Positions 1 to 7,526 of a stretch of DNA of 15,236 nt are shown in pieces. Below the pieces are notes generated by a model that searched no databases, had not been told where the DNA came from, and worked only from the letters and a program-made list of their open reading frames with translations. Position 1 is the stretch's first letter, and each line of letters opens with the position of its first letter. The stretch covers positions 1 to 15,236 of the forward strand of contig DAOWHD010000055.1 of assembly GCA_030641605.1 (NCBI GenBank), written 5' to 3'. A program made the translations under genes and the position numbers. Source of the stretch: Thermoplasmata archaeon (GTDB lineage Archaea; Thermoplasmatota; E2; DHVEG-1).

Positions 1-182
1 ATTTTATTGGAGCAGACCTTCAGTGCGACGGGGAATTTGAGTTCTATCTCTCCCAAATCCTCAATTTTGTTTACCACTTTATACTTTGTAGTTCTTATCC
101 CATAGGCATTAAGTAGATCCTTTACCTCATTCTCGGCAAGTGGTCCTTTTTTTTCTAACAGTTTTTCAACAATCCTTTTCAT
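1..182 (-). CDS. ADP-forming acyl-CoA synthetase, ATP-grasp (beta) subunit or domain, N-terminus only
   Basis: The visible 60 codons start at ATG 182-180 and run off the left edge, so the gene is incomplete at its 3' end. The peptide begins MKRIVEKLLEKKGPLAENEV and continues with a YGI element near residue 35 and FPVALKV near residues 51-57. This is the usual opening of the ATP-grasp domain of NDP-forming acyl-CoA synthetases (...LKAYGIPV...GYPVVLKV...). The family interconverts acyl-CoA, ADP and phosphate with acid, CoA and ATP, and in archaea it makes ATP during amino-acid and sugar breakdown. The start follows the stop of the PaaK-like gene by 2 bases, with AGGAT just upstream, so the two are co-transcribed and possibly translationally coupled. 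Whether this is a separate beta subunit or the front of a fused protein cannot be seen. The family call is fairly safe; the substrate is unknown. Confidence 0.75.
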   Translation of the reverse strand, partial: MKRIVEKLLEKKGPLAENEVKDLLNAYGIRTTKYKVVNKIEDLGEIELKFPVALKVCSNK

Positions 183-184
183 AA

Positions 185-1486
185 TCAATCCTTTTTCCTC
201 TCGTCGATAACGCGCTTCGCTTTCAAACCGCTTTCAGGAATTGTGTTTGGCGGCAATACCTCAACTCTTGGAGTAAAGACAATCACTGATTTTATTTCGT
301 TTTTTAACATTTCCTCTAGATCCATAGACTCGACTTGGCTCAACTGGGTTTTACTCTCTACTTCAACTGTAAGCATGTCAACATCATTTTTAGTGGTAAG
401 CACCATCCGCCAGTTTCCACCAACATCCTGGTTTTTCATCAACACAGATTCAACCTGACCTGGGTATATATTTGTCCCACGGATGATCAGCATATCATCG
501 CTACGTCCTTTTATTGTGGTATGTTTTATATGGGTTCTGCCACATTCACATACTTTCTGATCGTATAATTTTGCAATATCTCTAGTTCTATATCTTAGGA
601 GGGGCATTCCTTCTTTGGTCAGTGTTGTTAGTACGATTTCCCCCTCTTCTTCTAGCCCAACAGGTTCCAGTGTTATAGGATCAATGCATTCAATAAGAAA
701 GTGATCTTCCCACAAATGAAGTCCATCATGCTGGTCACAATCTGTTGAAACTCCAGGTCCGCACATTTCTGTGAGCCCATATATATCATGTACATCCATC
801 TCCCACGTGTCCATAATACGTTCTTTCAAACCCGGGGTGAACATTTCAGCTCCAAATAGTCCGTTTTTCACTTTAAGTTTCTTTGGATCAATTCCCATCT
901 CAAGTGCCACTTGTCCCAGACGTAGCATATATGAAGCTACGCCAGAGGTGAATGTAGTGCCGTAGTATTCCATAAGTTTGATTTGTCTTTCAGATTGTCC
1001 CATGCCCGATGGGATGACAAGTGCACCGACCTTCTGGGCACCATAATGAAAACCAAATGCTCCTGTGAATGTACCATATGGAATTGGATTTTGAAAGATA
1101 TCTTTTTTTGTAAGACCGGACATCATTAAGCATCTAGCCATGACTTCTGACCAAACTTCTATATCATTTGGTGTATAACAAACGGTAACTGGTACGCCTG
1201 TCGTACCAGAAGAGGCATGAAGCTCTGTACAACTATCTAAGGGTGCAGCCATCATGCCAAAAGGAGCGTTGTCTCTTAGGTCGCTTTTAGTAGTAAGTGG
1301 AAGCTTTCGTACATCATCTAAAGTTTTAATGTCATCTGGTGTTATCTTTAGCTCCTTAAATCTCTTCTTATAGAACGGGATATTTTCATATACATTTTTT
1401 ACCGTCTTTTTCAAGTTTTTTAACTGTATTTCCTGTATTTTTTTTCGAGGCATTGTCTCCATCTTTTTATTAAAGAGATTGTCCAT
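185..1486 (-). CDS. paaK: Phenylacetate-CoA ligase family (PaaK / F390 synthetase-like), AMP-forming
   Basis: The protein of 433 residues has the length and layout of PaaK-type adenylate-forming ligases, which make an aryl-acetyl-CoA from acid, CoA and ATP. It opens with FNKKMETMPRKK, typical of the family. The nucleotide-binding loop SSGTTGVP is at residues 92-99, the YGLTEMCGPG motif at 236-245, YRTRDI at 299-304 and GRSDDMLIIRGTNIYPG at 327-343. A CECGRT element lies at 313-318. I start at ATG 1486 rather than the in-frame ATG 11 codons upstream, because family homology begins here and a GGGGGA purine run lies about 8 bases before it. Archaeal members also include coenzyme F390 synthetases, so the substrate is not settled. 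In archaea, paaK often sits with indolepyruvate oxidoreductase genes. Here an ADP-forming acyl-CoA synthetase follows, which supports a role with (aryl)acyl-CoA. Confidence 0.85.
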   Translation of the reverse strand: MDNLFNKKMETMPRKKIQEIQLKNLKKTVKNVYENIPFYKKRFKELKITPDDIKTLDDVRKLPLTTKSDLRDNAPFGMMAAPLDSCTELHASSGTTGVPVTVCYTPNDIEVWSEVMARCLMMSGLTKKDIFQNPIPYGTFTGAFGFHYGAQKVGALVIPSGMGQSERQIKLMEYYGTTFTSGVASYMLRLGQVALEMGIDPKKLKVKNGLFGAEMFTPGLKERIMDTWEMDVHDIYGLTEMCGPGVSTDCDQHDGLHLWEDHFLIECIDPITLEPVGLEEEGEIVLTTLTKEGMPLLRYRTRDIAKLYDQKVCECGRTHIKHTTIKGRSDDMLIIRGTNIYPGQVESVLMKNQDVGGNWRMVLTTKNDVDMLTVEVESKTQLSQVESMDLEEMLKNEIKSVIVFTPRVEVLPPNTIPESGLKAKRVIDERKKD

Positions 1487-1561
1487 TAGGATTCCCCCAG
1501 ACGGGAATAGAACTATCATTATTAAGTCTGATGTACCAAAAAATATTCTTTGATGACAAAA

Positions 1562-1572
1562 GTTTTAAATAA
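1562..1572 (+). promoter_or_regulatory. TATA box for the L15e gene
   Basis: GTTTTAAATAA lies about 55 bases before the L15e ATG, which predicts a start of transcription near 1593 and a leader of about 30 bases. GGTG at 1611-1614 is a plausible Shine-Dalgarno core, 8 bases before the ATG. The same 100-base region must also carry the leftward promoter of the PaaK-like gene. The AT-rich run at 1538-1550 is a candidate for that. Confidence 0.4.
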
Positions 1573-1622
1573 AGAACCTCCTTCCTATGCCTTCATCAAC
1601 TCTAAGGAATGGTGTATAAAGC

Positions 1623-2210
1623 ATGGCAAAAAGTATGTATGATTACGTCAGAGAACAATGGAAAAAACCTGATACTTCGTTTAAATCGCCGCAACAGCAG
1701 CGTCTTATACAATGGAGGCAAGAAAAAAATTTTTCTAGAGTTGAAAAACCATTAAGGATAGATCGGGCAAGATCCTTGGGATATAAGGCAAAACAGGGAT
1801 ATATTGTTGTACGGGCAAGGGTAAGGAGGGGCAGTCTAAGGAAGCATCATATAAGATCTGGTAGAAAACCAGCAGCGAAAGGTATTACGAAAATCACGGC
1901 TGCAAAGAGTACACAAAGGATAGCTGAGGAACGCACATCAAAGAAATTTCCAAATATGGAAGTTTTGAACTCTTATTGGGTTGGTGAGGACGGTAAACAT
2001 CATTATTACGAGATTATACTTGTTGATCCGTTTCATCCTGCCATCATAAAGGATGCAAAGATTAATTGGATTTGTGACCCCTCCAATACTAGAAGAGTTC
2101 TGCGTGGTAAGACCAGTGCAGGTAGAAAAGGTAGAGGACTCTATCACAAAGGAAAGGGTGCTGAGAAAGTAAGACCCAGTATACGTGCCAAAGCAGGAAG
2201 AGGAAAATAA
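1623..2210 (+). CDS. rpl15e: Large ribosomal subunit protein L15e (eL15)
   Basis: The 195-residue protein is a full-length archaeal/eukaryotic L15e, a basic protein of the large ribosomal subunit with no bacterial counterpart. The start MAKSMYDYVREQWKKP is characteristic. Arg/Lys-rich stretches follow (RARVRRGSLRKHHIRSGRKP near residues 64-83), with a conserved central segment NSYWVGEDGKHHYYEIILVD near 116-135. The tail is GRKGRGLYHKGKGAEKVRPS, near 167-186, ending KAGRGK. The length matches the family's usual 190-200 residues. It is transcribed divergently from the PaaK-like gene and ends 15 bases before the end of the convergent usp gene, with no long terminator between them; only T5 at 2223-2227 is seen. 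The identification is near certain. Confidence 0.97.
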   Translation: MAKSMYDYVREQWKKPDTSFKSPQQQRLIQWRQEKNFSRVEKPLRIDRARSLGYKAKQGYIVVRARVRRGSLRKHHIRSGRKPAAKGITKITAAKSTQRIAEERTSKKFPNMEVLNSYWVGEDGKHHYYEIILVDPFHPAIIKDAKINWICDPSNTRRVLRGKTSAGRKGRGLYHKGKGAEKVRPSIRAKAGRGK

Positions 2211-2225
2211 AATCTGCTATGCTTT

Positions 2226-2633
2226 TTATCTTACTACCATAACAGGTTTATGTGCATATTGCACAACTTTATTTGCAACGCTACCAATTGGATAATGCCC
2301 TAGTTCGCTTGCTCCCTTACTACCTAGCATTATTAAATCAACGTTTAAGTTATTTGCAATATCGATAATTTTTGCGGCAGCATCCCCATTTTCAACCACC
2401 CCAGAAACTGCAAAATCATGAACTCCGATATCCTCAATGATGTCCTTTATCAAACGATCTGCCTTTTTCTTCAGTTCTTTGTATAGTTCTTTATCTACAA
2501 AATTTCTATCATATGGGTTGGGGATAACAGCAAGTAGAATAAGTTCACCATATTCGGAAATAAGCATCATGGCTTTGTTAAGCGCATATTCAGATCCTTT
2601 AGATCCATCAATTCCTACCAGAATTTTGTTCAT
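2226..2633 (-). CDS. Universal stress protein, UspA family, ATP-binding type
   Basis: The 135-residue protein is a single Usp domain, the usual size. It starts MNKILVGIDGSKGSEYAL, with Asp9 in the position that contacts adenine in ATP-binding Usps. It ends with the nucleotide motif G-2X-G-9X-G-S, seen in LGSKGASELGHYPIGS, followed by VANKVVQYAHKPVMVVR. Members bind ATP and act as poorly defined stress or energy-state proteins, usually as cytoplasmic dimers. I chose ATG 2633 because homology begins there; the in-frame ATG 19 codons upstream lies inside cysS. The gene follows the cysS stop after only 4 bases, so the two form one transcription unit. The function beyond ATP binding cannot be read from the sequence. 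Confidence 0.9.
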   Translation of the reverse strand: MNKILVGIDGSKGSEYALNKAMMLISEYGELILLAVIPNPYDRNFVDKELYKELKKKADRLIKDIIEDIGVHDFAVSGVVENGDAAAKIIDIANNLNVDLIMLGSKGASELGHYPIGSVANKVVQYAHKPVMVVR

Positions 2634-2637
2634 AAAT

Positions 2638-4137
2638 CTATTTTTTTCTCCATACTGGACCATCATCTGTGTCCTGTATTTCAAAGCCAATATCTTCTAA
2701 TTCTTTTCTGATATTATCCGAAGTTTCCCAGTCTTTACTTTTGCGAGACTCCTCTCTAATTTCTAGAATTCTGTCCAGTAATTCTTCCGTACTTTTTTTC
2801 TCTGTATTTTCCTCATATTTTAAAATAATTTCTTGAAGCTTGTTTGATGGAGAATCTCCTTTTAAATCGCCTGGGGCAGTTTTAGGTTGGAACAAGGTTA
2901 AAATGCTCCCCAGTTTAATTAAGGTATCAAGTGCATATCTACAAAGTTCTGCATTTGGATCAGGATTATTTTCGAAGTATCTGTTGCTTTTATTAACAAA
3001 ATCAAAAAGAATAGCTACAGCTTCTGGGGTGTTGATGTCATCATCCATGGCCTGCTCGAAATGTTCTTTAAAGCTGTTCACTGTCTCATAATATGTTTTT
3101 TCCTCTCCGTCTAAACTATCTCCATCGATTTTGATAGAGGCATCGTCTGAAAAGCCTTCTAGTTTTTCTTTCAATCTATGAATTTTATTAAGTCCTTTTT
3201 CGGCATTTTTTAGGCCTTTTTCACTGAAATCTGGCGGACTGCGATAGTGTGCCTGAGCAAAGAAAAAGCGTATAACCTCTGGATTCCAGGTCTTAAGAAG
3301 ATCCTTTATGTTGATCATGTTCCCAAGAGATTTTGACATTTTTTCTCCGTTGACAGTAAGAAGGCCTATGTGCATCCAGTATTTGGCAAATGTCTTTCCA
3401 GTAGCAGCTTCAGCTTGGGCAATCTCGTTTTCATGATGTGGGAAACAAAGATCCATCCCACCGCCGTGGATATCAAAAGGCAATCCTAGCTGTTTACTGC
3501 TCATTGCAGAGCATTCGATATGCCAACCAGGCCTTCCCTCGCTCCATGGGGAGTTCCAGGTTGGTTCGCCAGGTTTTGCTTTTTTCCACAACGCAAAATC
3601 AAATGGATTATGTTTTTTATCATCGGTTATTGCACATGCACTGGTTTTCATTTCATCTAATTTTTGACCCGATAGCTTCCCATAATCTTTGAACTGTTCA
3701 ACGGAAAAATAAACATCCCCTTTTGATTCGTACCCGTATCCATTTTCAATTATTTTTTTGATCATCTCTATCATATCAGGAATTGTTTCAGAGGCTTTAG
3801 GGTATAGGTCTGCTCTTTTTATACCGAGATCGTCCAGATCTCCAAGGCATCGATCAGTAAAGCTCCGTGAATATTTTAGAGCATCGACGTTTTCTTTGTT
3901 CGCAGCTGCAATTATTTTATCATCAACATCTGTTATGTTTTGAACATAGTTTACTTTATATCCCTTGTATTCAAGATATCGTCTTATGATATCAAATGCA
4001 AAATATGTACGAGCATGACCGATATGCGCATCGCTATACACAGTCATACCACAAACATACATCTTTACTTTGCCCTTCTCTACGGGAATAAATTCCTCTT
4101 TTTTCCTGGAAAGTGTATTGTGAATCTCTAGAGTCAT
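2638..4137 (-). CDS. cysS: Cysteinyl-tRNA synthetase
   Basis: The 499-residue class I synthetase charges tRNA-Cys with cysteine. The HIGH motif is at residues 38-41 (AHIGHAR) and KMSKS at 266-270. The four zinc ligands that discriminate cysteine are present: Cys29 (YVCGMT), Cys209 (IECSAM), His234 and Glu238 (FPHHENE). The NITDVDDKI block is at 67-75. The C-terminal half carries the helical DALR-type domain and a short charged end. A full CysRS implies direct charging rather than sole reliance on the SepRS/SepCysS route. The segment [12 protein letters not shown] (164-175) replaces the more usual GARVEVDE-like loop but keeps the following NPFDFALWK. The promoter is GTATATATTT about 35 bases upstream, giving a very short leader. 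The gene is divergent from the FBP aldolase/phosphatase gene and is followed by usp. Confidence 0.97.
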   Translation of the reverse strand: MTLEIHNTLSRKKEEFIPVEKGKVKMYVCGMTVYSDAHIGHARTYFAFDIIRRYLEYKGYKVNYVQNITDVDDKIIAAANKENVDALKYSRSFTDRCLGDLDDLGIKRADLYPKASETIPDMIEMIKKIIENGYGYESKGDVYFSVEQFKDYGKLSGQKLDEMKTSACAITDDKKHNPFDFALWKKAKPGEPTWNSPWSEGRPGWHIECSAMSSKQLGLPFDIHGGGMDLCFPHHENEIAQAEAATGKTFAKYWMHIGLLTVNGEKMSKSLGNMINIKDLLKTWNPEVIRFFFAQAHYRSPPDFSEKGLKNAEKGLNKIHRLKEKLEGFSDDASIKIDGDSLDGEEKTYYETVNSFKEHFEQAMDDDINTPEAVAILFDFVNKSNRYFENNPDPNAELCRYALDTLIKLGSILTLFQPKTAPGDLKGDSPSNKLQEIILKYEENTEKKSTEELLDRILEIREESRKSKDWETSDNIRKELEDIGFEIQDTDDGPVWRKK

Positions 4138-4169
4138 AGTTACACAGCGGCTTATCCAGAATGCGAATA

Positions 4170-4180
4170 AAAATATATAC
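4170..4180 (-). promoter_or_regulatory. TATA box for cysS-usp
   Basis: Read leftward, the region has AAAGTATATATTTTT. The TATA centre is about 37 bases from the cysS ATG at 4137, so transcription should start near 4148 with a leader of roughly 10 bases. No strong Shine-Dalgarno is visible in that space. Confidence 0.5.
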
Positions 4181-4194
4181 TTTTCTAAAATGAA

Positions 4195-4207
4195 TGGAAG
4201 CCTTCCA
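4195..4207. promoter_or_regulatory. 13-bp inverted repeat between the divergent cysS and fbp promoters
   Basis: TGGAAG-C-CTTCCA is a perfect palindrome with 6-base arms around one base. It lies between the two TATA boxes, directly upstream of the BRE/TATA of the FBP aldolase/phosphatase gene. Its size, symmetry and place fit a binding site for a dimeric regulator of one or both genes. No regulator is identified in the window. Confidence 0.35.
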
Positions 4208-4212
4208 AATTA

Positions 4213-4222
4213 TTTATAAATA
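4213..4222 (+). promoter_or_regulatory. TATA box for FBP aldolase/phosphatase gene
   Basis: CAAATTATTTATAAATACC contains a good TATA element about 36 bases before ATG 4254, predicting a start of transcription near 4241-4245. It lies inside the longer possible reading frame that begins at 4194, which argues that the upstream ATG is not used. GGAGG at 4243-4247 is a strong Shine-Dalgarno placed 6 bases before ATG 4254. Confidence 0.6.
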
Positions 4223-4253
4223 CCTTACATATACGGTTGGTTGGAGGCTTAAG

Positions 4254-5366
4254 ATGAAAACTACATTTAGTATTATTAAGGCAGATGTTGGAGGATGGCC
4301 AGGGCATGCGCTGGTGCATCCAGAACTTGAAAAAATAGCATATAAAAAACTCATAGATGCAAGAAAATCCGATTTATTAAAGGATTTCCATGTGACACAC
4401 TGTGGGGACGATCTTGAACTTATCATGACTCACACTAACGGCGTTGATAGTAAGGAGATTCATGGTCTTGCATGGGATACTTTTTGTGAGGCTACAGAAA
4501 AGGCACGTGATCTTGGATTATATGCAGCAGGCCAAGATTTACTTTCAGATGCATTTTCAGGCAATGTGCGAGGTATGGGCCCCGGGATAGCTGAGATAGA
4601 GTTTACAGAGAGAAAAGCTGAACCTATTGTTGCTTTTATGATGGATAAAACTGAGCCAGGGGCATTTAATTTTCCATTTTTCAAGATTTTTGCGGATCCA
4701 TTTAACACTGCAGGTTTAATTATTGATCCATCTATCCATGATGGCTTTATTTTCGAAGTTTGGGATATTCAAGAACATAAAAATGTATTTATTAAAACTC
4801 CTGAGGAAATGTATGACCTTCTTGCTCTGATAGGTGCAAAATCTCGTTTCGTCATAAAGCGGGTATTTCCTAAGAAAAGTTCTAAATTGCCTTCAGATGA
4901 ACCGGTTGCTGTTATATCAACTGAAAAGCTTTATCAGATAGCAGGAGAGTATGTTGGCAAGGATGATCCTGCAGGTTTCGTGAGGGCACAGTCAGGATTA
5001 CCTGCTTTAGGAGAAGTCATTGAAGCTTTTTCTTTAGGTCATCTCGTCTCAGGATGGATGAGAGGATCTCATAATGGTCCTCTAATGCCGGTTTCAGTTG
5101 GTAATGCACAGTGCACAAGGTTTGACGGTCCACCTCGTGTTATTGCACTTGGCTTTCAACTTAGAAACGGCAAATTAACTGAACCAGTAGATCTATTTGA
5201 CGATCCCGCTTTTGATATTACGAGGAGAAGAGCACAGGATGTTATGGACTATATGAGAAGACATGGTCCATTTGAACCGCACCGTCTTCCTATGGCGGAT
5301 ATGGAGTATACAACACTTCCAAAAGTCATGAAAAAATTAGGGCCAAGGTTCAAAAAGACAAAATAA
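4254..5366 (+). CDS. fbp: Fructose-1,6-bisphosphate aldolase/phosphatase (class V, bifunctional)
   Basis: This 370-residue enzyme condenses dihydroxyacetone phosphate and glyceraldehyde-3-phosphate to FBP and dephosphorylates it to fructose-6-phosphate, which makes it a one-way gluconeogenic enzyme. The start MKTTFSIIKADVGGWPGH is diagnostic. Likely metal and phosphate ligands are visible: Asp11, His18, Asp52-Asp53 (CGDD), Gln94-Asp95 (AAGQDLLSDAFSGN) and Asp131. The mobile-loop pair for the aldolase reaction, Tyr and the Schiff-base Lys, is in GEYVGKDDP as Tyr233 and Lys236, keeping the family's Y-x-x-K spacing. The conserved end is ...FDITRRRAQDVMDYMRRHGPFEPHRLP... ATG 4254 is chosen over the ATG at 4194 because of homology, the GGAGG site and the intervening TATA box. 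The gene is monocistronic, divergent from cysS, and has its own promoter. Confidence 0.97.
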   Translation: MKTTFSIIKADVGGWPGHALVHPELEKIAYKKLIDARKSDLLKDFHVTHCGDDLELIMTHTNGVDSKEIHGLAWDTFCEATEKARDLGLYAAGQDLLSDAFSGNVRGMGPGIAEIEFTERKAEPIVAFMMDKTEPGAFNFPFFKIFADPFNTAGLIIDPSIHDGFIFEVWDIQEHKNVFIKTPEEMYDLLALIGAKSRFVIKRVFPKKSSKLPSDEPVAVISTEKLYQIAGEYVGKDDPAGFVRAQSGLPALGEVIEAFSLGHLVSGWMRGSHNGPLMPVSVGNAQCTRFDGPPRVIALGFQLRNGKLTEPVDLFDDPAFDITRRRAQDVMDYMRRHGPFEPHRLPMADMEYTTLPKVMKKLGPRFKKTK

Positions 5367-5397
5367 TGGGAAAACTTCCATGTTGACATCCTGTAGG

Positions 5398-5411
5398 TTT
5401 ATATATTATAA
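5398..5411 (+). promoter_or_regulatory. TATA box for the S15 gene
   Basis: GGTTTATATATTATAAC lies about 50 bases before the S15 ATG and predicts transcription from about 5430. TTGGAG at 5441-5446 then serves as Shine-Dalgarno, 9 bases before ATG 5456. Confidence 0.6.
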
Positions 5412-5455
5412 CTTTATTCGGGACTTATCTTATAGGTATCTTGGAGTATAATACA

Positions 5456-5914
5456 ATGGCACGAATGCATGCAAGAAGAAAAGGGAAATCGGGATCTACT
5501 CATGTACTTGGTAGAAAAAAACATCCTGATTGGAGCTCACTTAAGCCGCGTGAAGTAGAATCTCATGTCATAGAGCTTGCAAAAAATGGCAAGTCTACAA
5601 GTGAGATTGGTATAGTATTAAGGGATCAATTTGCCGTTCCTGATGTAAAGATAGCTACTGGTAAAAAAATTACTAGGATACTTGAGGAAAACAAGATGCA
5701 TTCGGAAATTCCTGAGGATTTAAAAAATCTTATCAGTAAGGCTTTACAAATAAGGGAGCATATCGAGATACACAAAAAAGATGTATCAAACAAAAGAAAT
5801 CTGCATCTTACCGAATCCAAGATACGACGTCTTACGAAATATTATCACTCTACAAATAAGCTTCCAAAGGAATGGAGATACAAACCTAAACAAGCTAAAC
5901 TTATGTTTGAATAA
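5456..5914 (+). CDS. rps15: Small ribosomal subunit protein S15 (archaeal/eukaryotic S13 type, uS15)
   Basis: The 152-residue protein starts MARMHARRKGKSGSTHVLG, the conserved opening of archaeal S15. The archaeal N-terminal extension is followed by the shared S15 core: RKKHPDWSSLKPREVESHVIEL, an IGIVLRDQFAVPDVK segment, then DLKNLISKALQIREHIEIHKKD and SKIRRLTKYYHSTNKLPKEW. It binds 16S rRNA early in 30S assembly. A TTG at 5441 is in frame 5 codons upstream, but its TTGGAG is the ribosome-binding site, so ATG 5456 is the better start. The gene leads a group with the RecJ-like nuclease and pcc1, an order I recall as widespread in euryarchaea. Confidence 0.97.
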   Translation: MARMHARRKGKSGSTHVLGRKKHPDWSSLKPREVESHVIELAKNGKSTSEIGIVLRDQFAVPDVKIATGKKITRILEENKMHSEIPEDLKNLISKALQIREHIEIHKKDVSNKRNLHLTESKIRRLTKYYHSTNKLPKEWRYKPKQAKLMFE

Positions 5915-5917
5915 TCA

Positions 5918-5937
5918 CTACCTTTTTTAAATGGTAG
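5918..5937 (+). promoter_or_regulatory. Short hairpin, T6 and TATA-like element between S15 and the RecJ-like gene
   Basis: CTACC (5918-5922) and GGTAG (5933-5937) can pair across TTTTTTAAAT. The T6 may terminate some S15 transcripts. The same TTTTTTAAAT is 24-33 bases before ATG 5956, the distance expected for a TATA box of a leaderless mRNA. Both readings are tentative. Confidence 0.3.
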
Positions 5938-5955
5938 ATACTTTTACTTTAAACC

Positions 5956-7305
5956 ATGGCAGATGATGTACTAGAATTGAGCAGAAAAGCGGCAAAGATG
6001 ATTATAGCAACGCCAAAATCTACTAGATTTCGGGTAATTTCGCATTACGATGCTGATGGGATTACGGCAGCCGGCATTATTTGCACGGCTCTTAACCGTG
6101 AGGGATATGATTTTCATGTTAGCCTTATGAGAAATCCCTTCACACAAGGTTTAGAGCGTGTAAAAAAAGAGGAAAATGAAATTATTATTTTTTCTGACAT
6201 GGGTAGCGGCCAGATAGAAACCATAGAACAATTCAATTGTAAGGCAATCATTATTGATCATCACCAGGCCCACAAATCGGAAACTAGTGATGATATTCTC
6301 CAAATAAACGCAAATTTGTGTGGGATTAATGGAAACTATGAGGCATCTGGCGCGAGTTTGAGTTATTCGGTGGCAAAAGCTCTTAGCCGGGAAAATATGG
6401 ATTTAGCACCACTTGCGCTTGCCGGTGCCACTGGCGATAAGCAGTATATTGGTAGCATTAGAGGATACAATAAGACCATTTTGGAAGATGCACTGAAAAA
6501 AGGATTTTTGAAAAAATATACTGGAATAAAACTTTATGGAGAAACACTTTTTGACGCTCTGTATTACTCTGTTGATCCATTTTATGCTGGTATCTCAGGA
6601 AACAAAGAGGCAATACATGAACTGTTAGAACGATTACATCTCAACAAAAAAGCAAAAATTGAAGACCTTAATGATGAACAAAAAAGAAAACTCCAGTCGT
6701 TTCTACTACTCAAATTGATAAAAAACGGTTGTGAAAAAAATATTCTTGACACGGTCATTAGGGTGCGTTACCGCTCTGAGGTACTACAATGTGAATTGGA
6801 ACGTTTTGCAGATTTACTTGATGCATGCGGGAAGGGGGGAAATCGCGGAATTGGACTTGCAGTATGTTTAGGCGATAAAAGTTCTTTTAGTGAAGCAGTA
6901 AAACTTGAAAAAGATTATAGGCAGAAGATTCTAGATGAGCTGTTGAAGCTTGAAAAGGATGGCGTTAAAGAGAAGGCAGCTCTTCGGTATTTCTATAGCA
7001 ATAGATCTTCGTTAGGCGGTGTGATTGGAGGCATTGCTACAAACTTTATTCTTGATAAAAAAAAGCCTTTATTATCTCTTGTAAAAAAGGAAAATGAAAT
7101 ACATATTTCTGGTAGAGGAAATCAATATTTGGTAAGTAATGGATTAGATCTTGGATCTGCTTTGAAAGAAGTTGCAACAAGTCTAAATGGCAATGGCGGC
7201 GGTCACAAAATTGCTGCTGGGGCCACAATCGATTCCAAAAAGGAAAAAGAATTTTTAGATGCAGCAAATATGATTCTTTCTAAACAAATAAAGGTAGGAA
7301 TATGA
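5956..7305 (+). CDS. recJ: RecJ-like DHH/DHHA1 single-strand exonuclease (archaeal GAN/Cdc45-related family)
   Basis: The 449-residue protein has the DHH phosphoesterase core followed by a DHHA1 domain. The motifs are HYDADG at residues 30-35, Asp81 in FSDMGSG, DHHQAH at 101-106, Asp161 in GATGDKQ, and GGGHKIAAGA at 414-423, preceded by an SGRGN element. All metal-binding acidic and histidine residues of the active site are present, so it should be active, unlike eukaryotic Cdc45. Archaeal relatives degrade single-stranded DNA 5'-3' or RNA 3'-5', and in Thermococcales one binds the replicative GINS complex (GAN). Its position between S15 and pcc1 fits this family. It may have its own leaderless promoter, and it overlaps pcc1 by 4 bases (ATGA). 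The family is certain; GINS association is inferred. Confidence 0.92.
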   Translation: MADDVLELSRKAAKMIIATPKSTRFRVISHYDADGITAAGIICTALNREGYDFHVSLMRNPFTQGLERVKKEENEIIIFSDMGSGQIETIEQFNCKAIIIDHHQAHKSETSDDILQINANLCGINGNYEASGASLSYSVAKALSRENMDLAPLALAGATGDKQYIGSIRGYNKTILEDALKKGFLKKYTGIKLYGETLFDALYYSVDPFYAGISGNKEAIHELLERLHLNKKAKIEDLNDEQKRKLQSFLLLKLIKNGCEKNILDTVIRVRYRSEVLQCELERFADLLDACGKGGNRGIGLAVCLGDKSSFSEAVKLEKDYRQKILDELLKLEKDGVKEKAALRYFYSNRSSLGGVIGGIATNFILDKKKPLLSLVKKENEIHISGRGNQYLVSNGLDLGSALKEVATSLNGNGGGHKIAAGATIDSKKEKEFLDAANMILSKQIKVGI

Positions 7306-7526
7306 AAATTACATGCGATGTAAATATAGAATATGATGATGCAAAAAAAGCAAAAACCATTCTGAGATCTATACAAGTAGATAATTTAAATTTCGCAAAA
7401 TCACAAATCAACGGGACACGATTAGAGACGCATATCACGGGAAACTCTGTTTCTTCTCTTCTTCACACTCTTGATGATTACCTAGCTTGCATTTCTGTTG
7501 CAGAGAAGGTGATTAAGAAAAAATAA
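7302..7526 (+). CDS. pcc1: KEOPS complex subunit Pcc1
   Basis: The 74-residue protein MKITCDVNIEYDDAKKAKTI... matches Pcc1, the small dimerising subunit of KEOPS, which with Kae1, Bud32 and Cgi121 makes t6A37 on ANN-decoding tRNAs. Features are the N-terminal beta hairpin, AKTILRSIQVDN, a central SQINGTRLETHITG strand region and the C-terminal helix SVSSLLHTLDDYLACISVAEKVI. The length is at the short end of the family's 75-90. ATG 7302 overlaps the recJ stop (ATGA), so the two are translationally coupled. The frame ends in AAG AAA AAA TAA. In the -1 frame directly after the A6 run the reading stays open with a Lys/Glu-rich coding-like stretch, so the stop may reflect an indel (see the next entry). 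Confidence 0.85.
   Translation: MKITCDVNIEYDDAKKAKTILRSIQVDNLNFAKSQINGTRLETHITGNSVSSLLHTLDDYLACISVAEKVIKKK

Noticed and set aside
2634..2690. An upstream ATG for the universal stress protein inside cysS
   Set aside because: Usp homology begins exactly at MNKILVGIDGS. The upstream part only re-reads the end of cysS in another frame.
4194..4253. A 20-residue longer N-terminus for FBP aldolase/phosphatase
   Set aside because: The extension contains the TATA box, has no family similarity, and a strong GGAGG precedes ATG 4254.
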